Below, one piece after another: positions 13,231 to 24,981 of a stretch of DNA of 64,000 bases. The position numbers and the translations under genes were made by a program. Each line of letters starts with the position of its first letter. Positions within the stretch are counted from its first letter, which is position 1. The notes beneath the pieces were generated by a model. The model saw nothing but the letters and a program-made list of their open reading frames with translations. It made no database searches and had not been told where the DNA came from. The stretch comes from Haberlea rhodopensis (Eukaryota > Streptophyta > Magnoliopsida > Lamiales > Gesneriaceae): contig CAJQUN010000957.1 of NCBI GenBank assembly GCA_907163345.1, positions 1 through 64,000 of the forward strand. The letters run 5' to 3'.

Positions 13231-13441
13231 TCGCGATCGATCGCCGCCCAGGCCCGATCGATCGCGAGATCATACTGGACGAGGCTCAAAATTTTGCATC
13301 TTGGCGATCGATCGCCACTTTTGGCCCGATCGATCGCAAGCCTCGCCGATCGATCGCCCAAAGGTGGCGATCGATCGCCAAATGCTACTGGCGCGTAGTG
13401 GAGGCTCGCGATCGATCGCCAAAAATGGGCGATCGATCGCC
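13231..13441 (-). repeat. GATC palindrome octet of solo LTR D
   Basis: Eight units in the order pair, gap, two pairs, gap, pair. The first pair has core starts 21 bp apart. A gap contains ATGCTACTGG, also seen (as its complement) in G and in J. Confidence 0.9.
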
Positions 13442-14019
13442 GAGTGCTGAATCCCGAAAAATCGCCATTAATGAGCATTTTTCAAGCTCCTCTTCATGCC
13501 TTACAAATCCAAACTTACCTACAACACCAATAACATCATAACCCACTAAAACCCACATAAAACACTTCAAAAATCATACCCCAACCATAAACAACATATA
13601 CCCAAAACAAACCCACATAAAGCATCAAAACTAACCCATTTCAACACCAAACATCATAAAACTTTTAGGAATGGTTCCATACCTCTTGTAGGCTCCAAAT
13701 CCTAACAAAGATCACACAAACAATGTTTTTGTGAAGCTTTCCTTCTCCTTCTTTGGTTGATCTCGAAAATGTGAAGGGTTTGGGGTTGGGAAGTGGTTTT
13801 GGGGATTTTTAAAAAGTGAATGGTAAAGTGGGGTTAAAGTGATGGGTAAAGGATTAAAAAGGGGTTGTTTTATTTAATTAAGAATTGTACCCCAAACTTA
13901 ACATGATGTATAAAATACTCCACTTGGTATTTTAAAAGTATTTTACAACATGCTACAAACTTCCCTTAAATTCATGCTTTCCTCATAATTGGTAATCAAT
14001 ATAATTAAATCATGCTAAC

Positions 14020-16229
14020 TGTAATAGTTCATTTTTTTAATGAAAAATTATTGGTTCAAATGTTTACTTTAAATAAATAATAGTAATAATAATAATATTA
14101 ACATTAAATAAATTAATAAATTAATAAAATGAATTGAGAAATCGTGTTAAAAAGTTGACACGACTTTTGTTTTCTTTTATTGCATTTCGTCTGTTCCATT
14201 TCAGATTTTTTTTTCATCCGCTTTGTTTCTTCAACTGCGCTTCATTTCTTCGCCTTCTTCTTCCCTTCCGTTTCATTCTGCGCCTCCTTCATTTTCCTCA
14301 ACCGATCGTGTCCCTCACCCCTTCACCTCCTCACCATGGTAACTGATTAGCTATTTAAGTTCTACCAACAAGAACCCAGTTACAAACCCAAACCCATTTC
14401 CGTCTGTGTCGAGTTCCGAAAATATTTCCAGATTTCGTGGGCTTCGATTTTAGCTTCGAAAATTCTCTAAATTCGAGTAGTAGCAAGCAATCAAGAGGAA
14501 TTCGGATTCGGACATCAATTAGTATGAAAATTCAATTTTTATTTAAGTTTCGAAAATTTTCTGTTTTTGATTTTTAGTACGGTTTCGAATTTTAATTGTT
14601 GTGTTTAGGTTAGTTGGATTTAAATTGAAGTTTTAGGGGTTTAATTGTCAAGAAAAACAAATTTTAAGAATTAATTCGAAAATTTTCTGGACATGAGTTC
14701 GAAAATTTATATTGGAATTTTTAAGAAGGCGATGTTGTAATTTTCTTAGATGTTATAGAAATTTTGATTTCGAAAATTGTTACTGGATTTTTGAAGAATT
14801 AAGATAGTGATTTGTTCGAAAAATTTTTGATAGATTTTAAGGGATTTTGGAAATGTATACTGGATTTCTAGAGTTAGGATGTAATTTGAGGATTTTGTAT
14901 GATAGTTCGAAAATGGTGTTGAATAATATAAGAGTTAGGATTTTGTTAGGTTGTGTTAGAACCAATTTAATTGAATATGATTCTAATATTGTTGAAATGG
15001 ATAATAGGAAATCTTTGATTATCTTGGAGATTTTGGAGGTTTGTAGATTTATCGTTGATAGGAAGCTTTGAGGTACGTAAAGGAAGTTGCAATTTTCCGC
15101 AAATTATTTTAAGTATTTCATATTGTTTATTTTTTTGAAATGATTTTCGGATAGTAAGCATGCAAGAAATTATTTTGAAAAATGATTTTTGAAAAGAAAT
15201 GTATTTTGTTGAAAAGGGAATTTTGAATAGCATTTTATTGTGTGTGAAAAACTATTTTGAAAGGCCATGTTTGTCTTGATTCGGTGAATACGCTTTGAAG
15301 TTTGTGAACTGTGGATATTTGTGTTTCGTTGTGGCTCGCATTGCGACGAGGATAAAAACGCGCATACTTTCGGCTCGTTGGCGACGAGAATAAAGAAACG
15401 CATTTCGTTTTGCCCGAAGACAGAGGGGGTATAATATCTGTCGATACCCTTCCAGCGGGTATAGTCTGGAATGATATCATTGCGTCACATCCATAATTGA
15501 GTATGCATTTGTTTCATTACAGCATGGCTATGTTTAATGGTTAATTTTATAATGTTAAGACATTATATGATATGGTTATTCGTTTCTGTTACGTTTAGTT
15601 GGTTATCTGTGCAGTTATTTCCGTTATGATTCTGTATTTTGAAATTTAGTTCCGTTGACTGCTCGGATTAAACTATATATGTGTGAAAGTTATTTTGGAT
15701 ATGAAAGTATATTATTTTTCGTCACATTATGAAAAATGATGTTTTAATATTTTTATCAAATGTTTATTATGCTTACTATAAAATGCTGCAACTTACCTTT
15801 ACCTGTAATGTGACATATTACAGATGGAGTTGAAGACTTAGACGATGCGGAGGATATTTAGATTTATTATGAAGTTTTGAGTATGTTGGCATGTTTAAGT
15901 TTTATTTTGAGGATATGAAACATTTATTTATGTTTTAGTTGGTTTTGATATTTGAAGTTTACTTTGGTTTAGTTTTTGTTTTTTATGGTTTTGATATTGT
16001 GGTTGTAGTGATCTGGTAGATCACAGGGCACTATTTTTAAGAGGAGACTCTGCCCAAATTTTTCTAAGATAAAAATCACGGGTAATAAGTTATTAAGTCA
16101 ACATCCGATAAGAATAAAAATGTTTCCGCTAAACATAAGTTCAAAATGATAATTAAGTTTCGATTCGAGTGAAGCCTTGTATTCAAGCAATTGAATACGG
16201 CCGGCGACCCGTCTGGGCGGGCCGTCACA
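14020..16229 (+). mobile_element. Solo LTR E nested in D
   Basis: 2210 bp from TGTAATAGTTC to GGGCCGTCACA, flanked by CTAAC (14015-14019 and 16230-16234). The sequence of D continues on both sides. No PBS or interior is present, so it is a solo LTR. Orientation is inferred from a GGAGACTCTGCCCAAATTTT motif (about 16040) that lies near the 3' end of LTR H in the same sense, and from the CT-rich leader-like stretch at 14160-14340. Its family is not represented by a full element here. It has no GATC cluster. Frames inside are short and without domains. Confidence 0.85.
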
Positions 16230-17064
16230 CTAACACTCCATTACCCATCATATAAATTAATTACCAACATAAATAATCACATGATCATCATTAATGCTCA
16301 AATTGCATATAATTGATTTCGGGGCATCACATTATAACATTGCCACGATATTTGGCTAACAAGCGCTGCCTCCAAAGGCTCGTATCAAGCCTACCAACGT
16401 CTCATACGTTCCACCCGGTATACCATACCGTAACATCCATTTAGAGTAGTGGGTCATCACCCAAAATTTCTCTAAAACCAAAGCATAATGGACATCCCGG
16501 TGTCCTTGCTCAACCACGAAGCAATCCTAATCCATTAGGACTTATCTCACACCCTCAGGGTGGGTGTGGCCACGCCTACCGCAGATCACAACAACAAGCG
16601 AGTAGTTTCTTTAATGACTACTCTTACCACCAATTACTTGGCCTAAGCCAAACCAGCGAGTATACCCAAGGGTATCATTACTCGAACAATATACTCCAAA
16701 TATGTGCTGCGGTACAATCCCTGTACGGTGCACCCAATAATTCTTCGAGCAACTTACTCGGCATAATGGTCTCGTCAACTAGTGACCCAGACACTACCAT
16801 GTGCCCACCAAAGGTACTCAACCATACAACTCAATACATAACATAAATGTATTAATCATCAAAACGACGCTACACGTCTACATAGAACATCAACTATGTC
16901 ATCGTCATCCCGTGACGGCATACGTCAACATATGACATCCAATTAACATCGTCAAACATATGACGGTACATGTCAATACACGACATCCATAATCTCATCG
17001 TCAAACACATGACGTATATAACAACATGTAGTATCCACAATGATGCTAACAAAAGTAATACGCC

Positions 17065-17560
17065 ATACCTCATCGCTATCAAGATAGCGGAATACCTGTA
17101 TCCGTCGTCCACCAGTGGTACACAAGTAGCATCCATCGCTCGTAGGCGACATAATCCAGCGCTACGCACATAGCGGTATAATCCATCGCTATGTAATATC
17201 CGGTGGCACGAATCATCGTCAATAGAATACCCGGCGGCATGAACCATCGCCAATAGAATAGCGGAATGAGACATCGCTATCAATATATCCGGTGGCAAGA
17301 ACCATCGCCAATCAATATAGCGGAATGAATCGTCGCTATCAATATACCTGGCGGCATGAACCATCGCCAATCAATATAGCGGAATGAACCGTCGCTATCA
17401 ATATACCTGGCGGCAAGAACCATCACCCAATCAATATAGCGGAATGAACCATCGCTATCAATATACCTGGCGGCATGAACCATCGCCAATCAATATAGCG
17501 GAATGAACCGTCGCTATCAATATACCTGGCGGCATGAACCATCGCCAATCAACATAGCCG
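17065..17560 (-). repeat. 60-bp tandem array of alternating hairpins in C
   Basis: About six to seven tandem units of 60 bp. In element sense each holds AGCG-AYGGTTCATTC-CGCT and then GGCG-ATGGTTCATGC-CGCC. Both half-units can fold into a stem-loop. The loops are almost the same while the stem changes on both sides together (A-T to G-C outer pair). Confidence 0.85.
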
Positions 17561-17589
17561 ATCCCTAGTCATTGTCACGGTAGTGTATT

Positions 17590-18005
17590 TTAATGCCCCT
17601 CGCTCAAATAAAACATGCGGTACTCCCACCCCTCGCTTTACATATAGGCGGCATAGAATAACCTCGCTTAAATGGACATGCGGCGCTCCCACCCCTCGCT
17701 TCACATTTTAGCGGCAAATATTCTTCCCTCGCCTCATATGATAACCACGCTTCAATGTGACATGCGGCGCTCCCACCCCTTGCTTCACATTTTAGCGGCA
17801 TAAAACAATAAATAGCGGCAAGCATTTAAAATCATCACTCATCCATAACAATGACTCATGGGATATTCACCAAGTATTTCATACATACCTGCATCACAAA
17901 GCATAATCCATATTCCAACATACATCATCATGAGTGTATTTTAATGCACCTCGCTCAAATGCGACATGCGGCACTCCCACCCCTCGCTTCAACATTTGGC
18001 GGCAA
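17590..18005 (-). repeat. CTCGCT/AGCGGC repeats in C leader
   Basis: Degenerate units of 60-75 bp containing TGCGGCRCTCCCACCCCTCGCTTC and AGCGGCA. They are clearly related to the repeats in LTR A at 1295-1470 although the elements differ. Confidence 0.75.
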
Positions 18006-18482
18006 AGTATTAAAATCATCACTACATGTACACATGCAACCACAATGCATAATTCCATGATGTATATAAAATGCAGGTTACCGTTTCGTGTCTTTCAACC
18101 ATGGCCTTAGCCTTTCGCGTCATAGTGTCCCTACAGGAACAATCCCAACCCATGAGCATACGATAATCCATATTCCCCACAATATGATTATAATGAGTAA
18201 ATGCATAAACTATGAGTACAAAGTACTTCCCATATCCCAATGCATTTCAAAATGCTCCATTTGGTTGTCCCTGTGTCACAACTCACAATCATAATCAACA
18301 GGTTATATTATGATTCTATAGATGTCATGACATATAATCGTTTCACTATGATCACATATCACAAATGCACATAAGTAAAATAGTTGTGCCACACAACACT
18401 AACTACTATCATGCATAAATATGTGCTACTCATCCCTATCAGCATGTTCCAGGCCTTCAACAGCCCCAAAGAGCTAACCACT

Positions 18483-18494
18483 GCTCTGATACCA
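18483..18494 (-). other. Primer-binding site of element C
   Basis: GCTCTGATACCA four bases from the LTR end at 18499. It shows the right-hand LTR is the 5' LTR. Confidence 0.95.
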
Positions 18495-18498
18495 CTAA

Positions 18499-20961
18499 TG
18501 TAAGGACCCCCGTGTCCTTAACCAGTTATTAGTGTATTAAGCCGTATCATTAGTGCATATAATCATACTATCAGGGGAAAAACCATATGCAAGTGCAACA
18601 CCATATGCTATCCAGAAAATTTCTTGCATTTAAACCACATAATATTCAAATTCCCCAACCATGATTACCCATATAACATGCACCCTCATAATACACTAAC
18701 ATACTCTTAGTTCATTTAGATATTCTATATCTAATTGCGTGCAAACCATAAATGAACAGAGAAGAGCCGTAGCCCGTTTAAACATTCCATATACACGTAA
18801 TATGTACTCACATAAGAGCACCCAATGAATGAACGTGTATCTAATGTATAAAACACTCTGCTGGATACAGTTACTGGTGCTTCGATCCTGGAAGCACCTC
18901 TCAAGCGCAACTCGATCTCGACTCTGGATCTGAGCGCCTGTCCATCCAGCTCTGGTACCTCAATCCTGGAAGTACTTTAATCAACAGCCCGAGCTCAACT
19001 CCAAAGCTGCTGCTACACCTGTACCACCTGCCCCAACAGAGACAGCCCCCACACGGGGTGAGCATACCAATATCCCAATCCAATAACCACAACAATACAA
19101 TTCATAATTTACATAAATGTAAATGCTATGAAATACAAAATATACTCCCTGGATGGTATCATCCTCACCCGGGGTTTCCTGTACTGTCCCTATTCTCAAA
19201 ACACTGAAACCATTAAATTTCCAAATGCCAGTTAATCATTACATTGATTAACAATTCCTGAGCCATATACCAATATCATAATCAATAACATAAAATCATT
19301 AAACAATGATTATAGACAATCCATGTTCCTCACTTATGGTTTCATAGCTTATTTCATTGCTCGCTCTACAATAGCGGCATTCCATTTCCACGCATGCTCG
19401 ATCGCAGCGGCGTCATAATCGATGTTCGCTCACAGGTGACAACATCCCAATCATTGCTCGCTCAAAAGCGGCACCATGCAATTCTCAATGCATATATAGA
19501 CATTTGAAGCAAGTACTATAAACCATGCATTTCAATCTCCGTTTATTGCTAATACCACGCGTCATGCATGTCCACACACATTCATTGCAATACAGTGTAC
19601 CAAGCACTCAACAATTGCAATTATATAAAAGGCTATGCTCGTACGCCATACGTACCTTATAATTCCGTAGCTCGAGTCCAAACTTTTCTTGAGTTTCCTT
19701 ACCTCGAGAGATATGTGCTAAAACACATAAACAACTCACAATCAAGTATAAGCATGCAACCACATGTCCAAGCACGTTCAAGATTCCCAATCATATCCTC
19801 AATCCATGACGATTACCAAAATAAAAGCCCCTCGGCTAAGCATGCATAATACCCAAAATATACCATTAACAAGTTTAAAAGACAACCAAGAATTCAACCG
19901 GGAATTCCGTTTTATTAAACTTTGGCCTCAACCAATCCATTTTAAAAGTATAGCATTCCCATTGTAATGTAGACATTGCCCCGGAAACGGCCCCTTAAAA
20001 CCCCGATTCCAAAATCCCGACATTTTCCAAAATTTTGAAAAAAACAAAGGGGACAGGGCCACGATCGATCGGCGCCAAGCTGCGATCGATCGCCATACCT
20101 TACTGTCCGAAAATAAACAAGCCGCGATCGATCGCCAAGGCCCTCGTGATCGATCGCCCACTTCTCGCGATCGATCGCCGCTACTGCTCATCGCCTTCCC
20201 AAAACAGAAACATGTCGCGATCGATCGGCGCCAAGCCGCGATCGATCGTGACCTACGGGATTCCGAAACTTTCGAGCTTCAATGGTGTTTTTCACACCCA
20301 AACTCCAAACCAACACCCCATACAACCTCAACACCTCAAATACAACAATTAAACTCCATGAAAACACTGAAATCAACATTTTAGATTTTAACCCAAAACC
20401 CCCAAACACAAATCCAACCCAAAAGCTCAACCATAACACACCAAACCACTATCAAAATGAAGCCAAAAGAGAGGAGAAGAAGATTACCTATCTTTCTTCA
20501 AGAAATTCGGCCCCTAAATCGAGTTCCATCGATTTTTGCTTCAAAGGGGAAAAGGGAAAGGGTTTGGGGTGAGAGAGAGGAGAGGAGAGAAATGGATTCC
20601 AAATGACGGAATCCCGAGTCCAACTGGTATATATAGCAAAAATGCCCCCAAATACCAATACCTCCACAAATACATCATGATTCATTAAAAATCATCTGTT
20701 TTCAAAACTCTCTCCAACAGCAAATCCCCAGACTGGCCCCAACATAAGGCACCCCGGACACCAAGTCCTACTAAAACCCAACTCATAGGTTTTCACCAAA
20801 ATGAGAATACAATCTCATCCTTTGGATCCAACGATCCCAAATGCCCGATTTAACAACCTCGGGAGATGCCAAACCGCATTTAATTCCTAATTGCCACAAT
20901 TAAAAATCCATCAAGGATTAATACCACACCGGGATTAACACCATAATCCCCGGACATCACA
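18499..20961 (-). mobile_element. 5' LTR of element C
   Basis: 2463 bp, TGTAAGGACC to GGACATCACA. It is nearly identical to the 3' LTR, with scattered substitutions and one missing GATC unit (seven units at 20060-20250). The TATA box is near 20625-20637. Confidence 0.9.
20060..20250 (-). repeat. GATC palindrome cluster of C 5' LTR (seven units)
   Basis: Same cluster as at 9491 but one 22-bp unit shorter, so one pair is broken. Either this LTR lost a unit or the partner gained one after insertion. Confidence 0.9.
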
Positions 20962-20966
20962 CATAC

Positions 20967-22726
20967 TGCAGATCAACTTATCACAGTCACATAAGGAGCA
21001 AGTAATGACAAGTAAATCATACCCGGGAACATCACATGTCTTTGCCAGACATTGTGATAAAACCCATTTTCTACGTACCTCGGACCAATGCTATATCTAC
21101 CGAGTACTCCTCGAATAAATCCCGAGATCTGTTAACCTGGTCATTTACACCTCAATTATATCATCGAAGTGTTCACTTATTTCCAATATCAAATTTATAA
21201 TCCAAACATTGACCCTTAGCAAATTTTCTTAATTTTCAGCTTGACCCATTTTCGTATAAAAATCATAATAAATTCATATGATGTCCAAAAGACTTGAGGC
21301 CAGTGGGAAAATCACGAAACCTTAAAGTACTAGAGTCATCTTCAAGTCCAGAAGCTAGTTCACTCATCTTGAGGCACATGCAAAGCAAAGTATGCCAGAT
21401 TTAAAAATACTCAGTCTGTTTTGACAGAGTGAGCGGTTGTAGGGAAAAGTGCATATCTTACACACGGAAACTCCAAATCATGTAAGGCCAGTTTCTAATG
21501 CAAGATAACTCAACATAAAACAAAACATATCTTATGAGCTTTAAGCTAAACAATTCATCTTCATATACAATAATTGAAAAACGTACAAGCCTAGAAACTC
21601 TTATGAAATCCTTTTTCCAGATTGAGCAATATGTGGTAAAATTAGCATACTTCTTTCATATGAGCTCCAAATTGAGTTAGGCTAATTCCAAATGCAAGCT
21701 AACCTCGAATACTACAATACTTATTAGAGCCTAAAACTTCATATTCGTAGCCATTTATTCCCATAAATACGAAGAACAAAATGCATGAAACTCGCATGCA
21801 GTGAATTTCCAGATTTGACACATGTTGGTAGAACAACCATAACGTTTTCATATTAAATCCAATTTAGCTGATTTTGGTGGACAATTAAAGCTAACACAAA
21901 ATGTTACAACTGTTATTAGGCGAGTCATCTTCAAATTCGAAGTTTATCCATGAGTAACATTCGAAATACTAGACCAAAAGTATACTGAAAACTGCAGAAC
22001 ATTCTGACAGCAAGTTTCACTACATTTCTCATGCCAAAGCATCAAAATTCGGCCCTTAATCCTACATGCAAGTAATTAAAACTCAATATTCATGTTATAC
22101 CTCACTATATCTTGAAGATTTGAAGCACAATCCAAGCCCTTGAGCCAACCAAGCTCCTTTCTCCCTCCAAACTCTTCCTTCCTCCCTCAAGAATGCTCCA
22201 AACTTGAATCTCCTTGATGGGTTCTTCTCCTCTCATGAATACCTATGCAAATCTATATTTGCATGTAACATGCATCCACAAATTCACAAGAATTTGGAAG
22301 CTAAAAAGGTTGGAATTTCTAAATGGTAGAGAGAAGGAGGAGTGTTTGGGTTGAAGTGGGAAGAGAGAGAAATTGCTAGCTAAAAATGAGAACCAAAAAT
22401 CTGAATTGGCAATGATAAAGGCGTGAGGTTCAATGCCATGCATGGGTTTTTTATTTAATTGATGTATTGTGGAATTCATGTGTCAATACATCACTCTCTT
22501 GCAAGATTAATGGTCCAAAATCATGTATTAAACATGAGTTAAATTAATTAGTGGCATGTGTTCTCCAAGTGCCATGTGATCATGCACATGCTCATGCACT
22601 AAAACATGTTCCACTAGTTGGTAGACCCATCGTGGTCCGGAACACCTTAATTAAAGTTTGCACTTTTAATTATCCGGGTTTGCTTAATCATCGTTAATCC
22701 GGATTAATTAGCATCGGGGCCTTGCA
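20967..22726 (-). mobile_element. 5' LTR of element B, U3-side half
   Basis: Continues the LTR cut at 7936 and ends CGGGGCCTTGCA at 22726 (TGCAAGGCCCCGATGC in element sense). It is AT-rich with no frames of note. The next five bases, TACGT, would be half of B's target duplication; the other half is outside the window, so insertion of B into F cannot be proved. Confidence 0.65.
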
Positions 22727-22835
22727 TACGTCCTCATCTCGGATACTTCCTTGCCTCTTCCTCTACCTCTTTATACCTATTTTGTATTACTTTATTATTT
22801 CATTAGTGTTTTCCTTTCTATTTCTTGCAGACAAC
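22727..22835 (+). promoter_or_regulatory. Leader with 3' splice site before the antisense extra ORF
   Basis: A pyrimidine-rich stretch ending TATTTCTTGCAG at 22830, followed five bases later by ATG at 22836, looks like the acceptor of an upstream intron. The upstream exon and promoter lie beyond the junction with B and are not visible. Confidence 0.45.
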
Positions 22836-23352
22836 ATGTCGTTCAATCAAATGCTCTCCGCCATGGTTTCCCAAAAAGAAGAAAGGGAGGGAAAGGGCCG
22901 TCCCAAGATCCCCTATTCGAACTCCCATACTGACATTACATGAGGTCCTTATGCCAGCTCAAACTTCTAGTCAGCCAGAGGAGAGCACGAGTGGTGCTCT
23001 CCAGGCCCGCAAAAGAAAACGGGTTTGGAAAGCTGCCATGGCTCCAGCCCAGAAGGAGGTGGCAACTTCCTCTGCGTCTAACGTAGGAGAGGCATCAAAT
23101 GTTTCCCTCCAGAGCCCTCAATCCGCTCGTTCTGCAAAACTGGGCTCTCTCGGTCTTCCCAAGGAGTACACAAAATCCACCAGTTTAATCAACGATCCTA
23201 CCTCGGGGTTACCAGCAAAGATCCTAGAGTGTCTGACCACCTCCGCGCATGAACGATCCATGGCCGAGATGTAGTGGAGGCCCCTGTCTCAGGACGGGCT
23301 AACCCGAGCCTTATCACTAAGTGTAGCCTTGTGTTCTTGGACTTGTGATGCG

Positions 23353-23389
<37 letters not shown>

Positions 23390-23930
23390 TTTTTGGTCTC
23401 ATAACTCTTCCTTGCAGGGATTGATAATGCTACATGAGAGTGTTGGACAGGGATCTAACTATGGCCAATCTTCGTCTGACGCGAGGAGAAGAGTCTGGGA
23501 ACTTAAGTCCCGGGCCGAAGCTGCCAAAACCAAACTAAGTGCTGCCATGACAGATTTCGCACAAGAAATGGAGACCAAGGGGGCCGAGTTAACCAAGCTA
23601 CAGGCTGATGTGGAAAGCCTCCGACATGTTGTCTTTGAGAAAGATGTGGTTCTGACTCATGCCACTGCTGAGCTGGAGGACGCTCGATCGAGCTGAAGGG
23701 CTACATAGATGGGGAGATCAGGAGGAAAGAAGCATTCCTGAAGTCAGAGGAGTTTAAAGAGCTTCTTGAAAACAAAGCATTCTAGTTCCTTGACTTAAGG
23801 TTTGAGGGCTGTAAGGAACAGTTCAAAACTCAAGGCTTCCCTCCAGGGGATCAAGATCCGGACGACTTTTTGGATCTCAACGTTGTCATTGCCACTATTC
23901 CCTACCCCCGACTTCATAGAGAATTGATGT
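22836..23930 (+). pseudogene. Antisense extra ORF of Tat-like element F (gypsy-type transposon protein)
   Basis: Two exons on the strand opposite to F's pol. Exon 1 runs from the ATG at 22836 (MSFNQMLSAMVS) to about 23320, with a frameshift near 22885 and a TAG at 23272. Exon 2 runs from 23418, with a long charged coiled-coil (RRRVWELKSRAEAAKTKLSA onward), a frameshift near 23690, a TAG near 23783 and a conserved tail (LRFEGCKEQFKTQGFP). The layout resembles the plant 'putative gypsy type transposon' family, known as extra ORFs of Tat-lineage elements lying between pol and the 3' LTR, in either orientation. The function of these proteins is unknown. This copy is broken. Confidence 0.65.
23321..23417 (+). 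other. Predicted intron with a C-only tract in the extra ORF
   Basis: GTGTAG donor at 23321 and CTTCCTTGCAG acceptor ending 23417. The protein similarity pattern resumes directly after the acceptor. A run of about 37 C (23353-23389) fills the polypyrimidine position. The length of the run may be unreliable in the assembly. Confidence 0.55.
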
Positions 23931-24438
23931 GTTTTTGTATCCTTGTTTTGTCGTTGCCCCTCTTGTTGACCCATGCTTGTATAGGTTTAGGTTGCTGGAT
24001 CAAACATTGGCAGGTATAAATCCTGGGCAGGGCTGTATTTTCTTTTTATTTAATGAAATCTCTTTTCTGACCTTGTCTTTTTGTAACTCTTTTACTTTAC
24101 CCGGCATGAAACCCCCTTATATTAACTATTAAGACTCAAACCAGATTGACCCATCAATTTGGTGGTGTTGTCATGCGATGATAAATTGTTTAAGTAAATA
24201 CCAAACAAGGCTCATTTGTTCTCGAGTAGGGCTGTCCTGAGATCAATAATTCCAAGAATTGGGCATCAAACAATGTTGACATGTGATGACATTCATGATT
24301 AATTTGTAAATTTAAATAATAAGTAGGGTTGGCTTGTGATAACCACGATATTCTCCCGTGTTGTAGAAATATTAGACAGGACGGTCCTGCGATGATTATG
24401 ACAAGCCAGTGTTAAAGAATCATAAAGCAGGACTCATC
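23931..24438. other. Spacer downstream of the extra ORF
   Basis: AT-rich sequence with weak irregular copies of a CAGGGCTG/CATGCGATGA motif that grade into the 86-bp array. I see no gene. Confidence 0.5.
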
Positions 24439-24893
24439 TGCGCCATAAATTGCTGACAGAGCCTCATTCACCTGGGCTTTTTGGTGGCAGGGCTGACCTG
24501 CACCTCATGATGCCAAGGCGGACCTTAGCAATAATTTTGTGTCAGGGCCTCAATCATCTAGGCCTTTAGTGACAGGATTGACCTGCACTTAATGATGTCA
24601 GGGCAAACCTTAGCAATGAGTTTGTGACAGGGCCTCATTCACCTTTGTTTTTTAGTGACAGTGCTGACCTGCACTTAATGATGTCAGGGCGGACCATAGA
24701 AATAAGTTTGTGCCAGGGCCTCATTCACCTGGGCTTTTTAGTGGCAGGGTTGACCTACACTTAATGATTCCAGGGTGGACCTTAGCAATAAGTTTGTGCC
24801 AGGACCTCATTCATCTGGACTTTTTAGTAACATGGCTGACCTGCACTTAATGATACCACGACGACCTTAGCAATAAGTTTGTGGGAGGGATCT
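24439..24893. repeat. 86-bp tandem array in the 3' region of element F
   Basis: Five units: the word GACCTGCA (one copy GACCTACA) begins at 24495, 24580, 24666, 24752 and 24838, spacing 85-86 bp. Units share CAGGGCCTCATTCACCTGGG and CTTAGCAATAAGTTTGTG. Tandem arrays in the region between pol and the 3' LTR are known in Tat-lineage elements and can seed satellites. Confidence 0.85.
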
Positions 24894-24981
24894 TATTCAG
24901 GACATCATTTCTGAATAATATTTCATAACAAAAGCTTGATGTTAGGAGCTAGTACAAAAAACAAAAGGAAAATACATATGC

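Larger units (their letters stand above)
12250..16331 (-). mobile_element. Solo LTR D (family of element G) inside C
   Basis: TGTAGGGTCC at 12250 to GGCATCACA at 16331, with perfect target duplication TTATA (12245-12249 and 16332-16336) and no PBS, polypurine tract or interior. It is a solo LTR left by recombination between LTRs of one element. After removing nested E it is about 1.87 kb, close to the 2000-bp LTR of G, and shares its order of parts: CT-rich stretch, GATC octet, GAT-rich repeats, TAAGAYG hairpins. Confidence 0.9.
16337..18482 (-). other. Element C interior, 5' half (structured leader)
   Basis: Non-coding region between solo LTR D and the PBS. In element sense it begins after the PBS with CCCCAAAGAGCT-like leader sequence, then a CTCGCT/AGCGGC array (17590-18005), a 60-bp hairpin array (17065-17560) and an unstructured stretch. 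J has the same order at 29496-31300. The reading frames in the arrays are by-products of the repeats. Confidence 0.75.
7937..20961 (-). mobile_element. Element C: complete LARD-like non-autonomous LTR retrotransposon
   Basis: Two nearly identical LTRs (7937-10417 and 18499-20961), a PBS (18483-18494), a purine-rich tract next to the 3' LTR and a perfect 5-bp target duplication CATAC (7932-7936 and 20962-20966) show one intact insertion on the minus strand. Removing nested LTRs D and E leaves about 4 kb of interior with no gag, protease, RT or integrase motifs in any frame. LTRs of about 2.5 kb with a structured non-coding interior fit the LARD class, which is mobilised in trans. J is a second member. 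The likely helper is an autonomous gypsy element sharing PBS and LTR ends; which one is unknown. Confidence 0.9.

Noticed and set aside
23353..23389. Run of about 37 C as a telomere-like or functional tract
   Set aside because: A simple homopolymer in an intron pyrimidine position; the length may be a sequencing or assembly effect.
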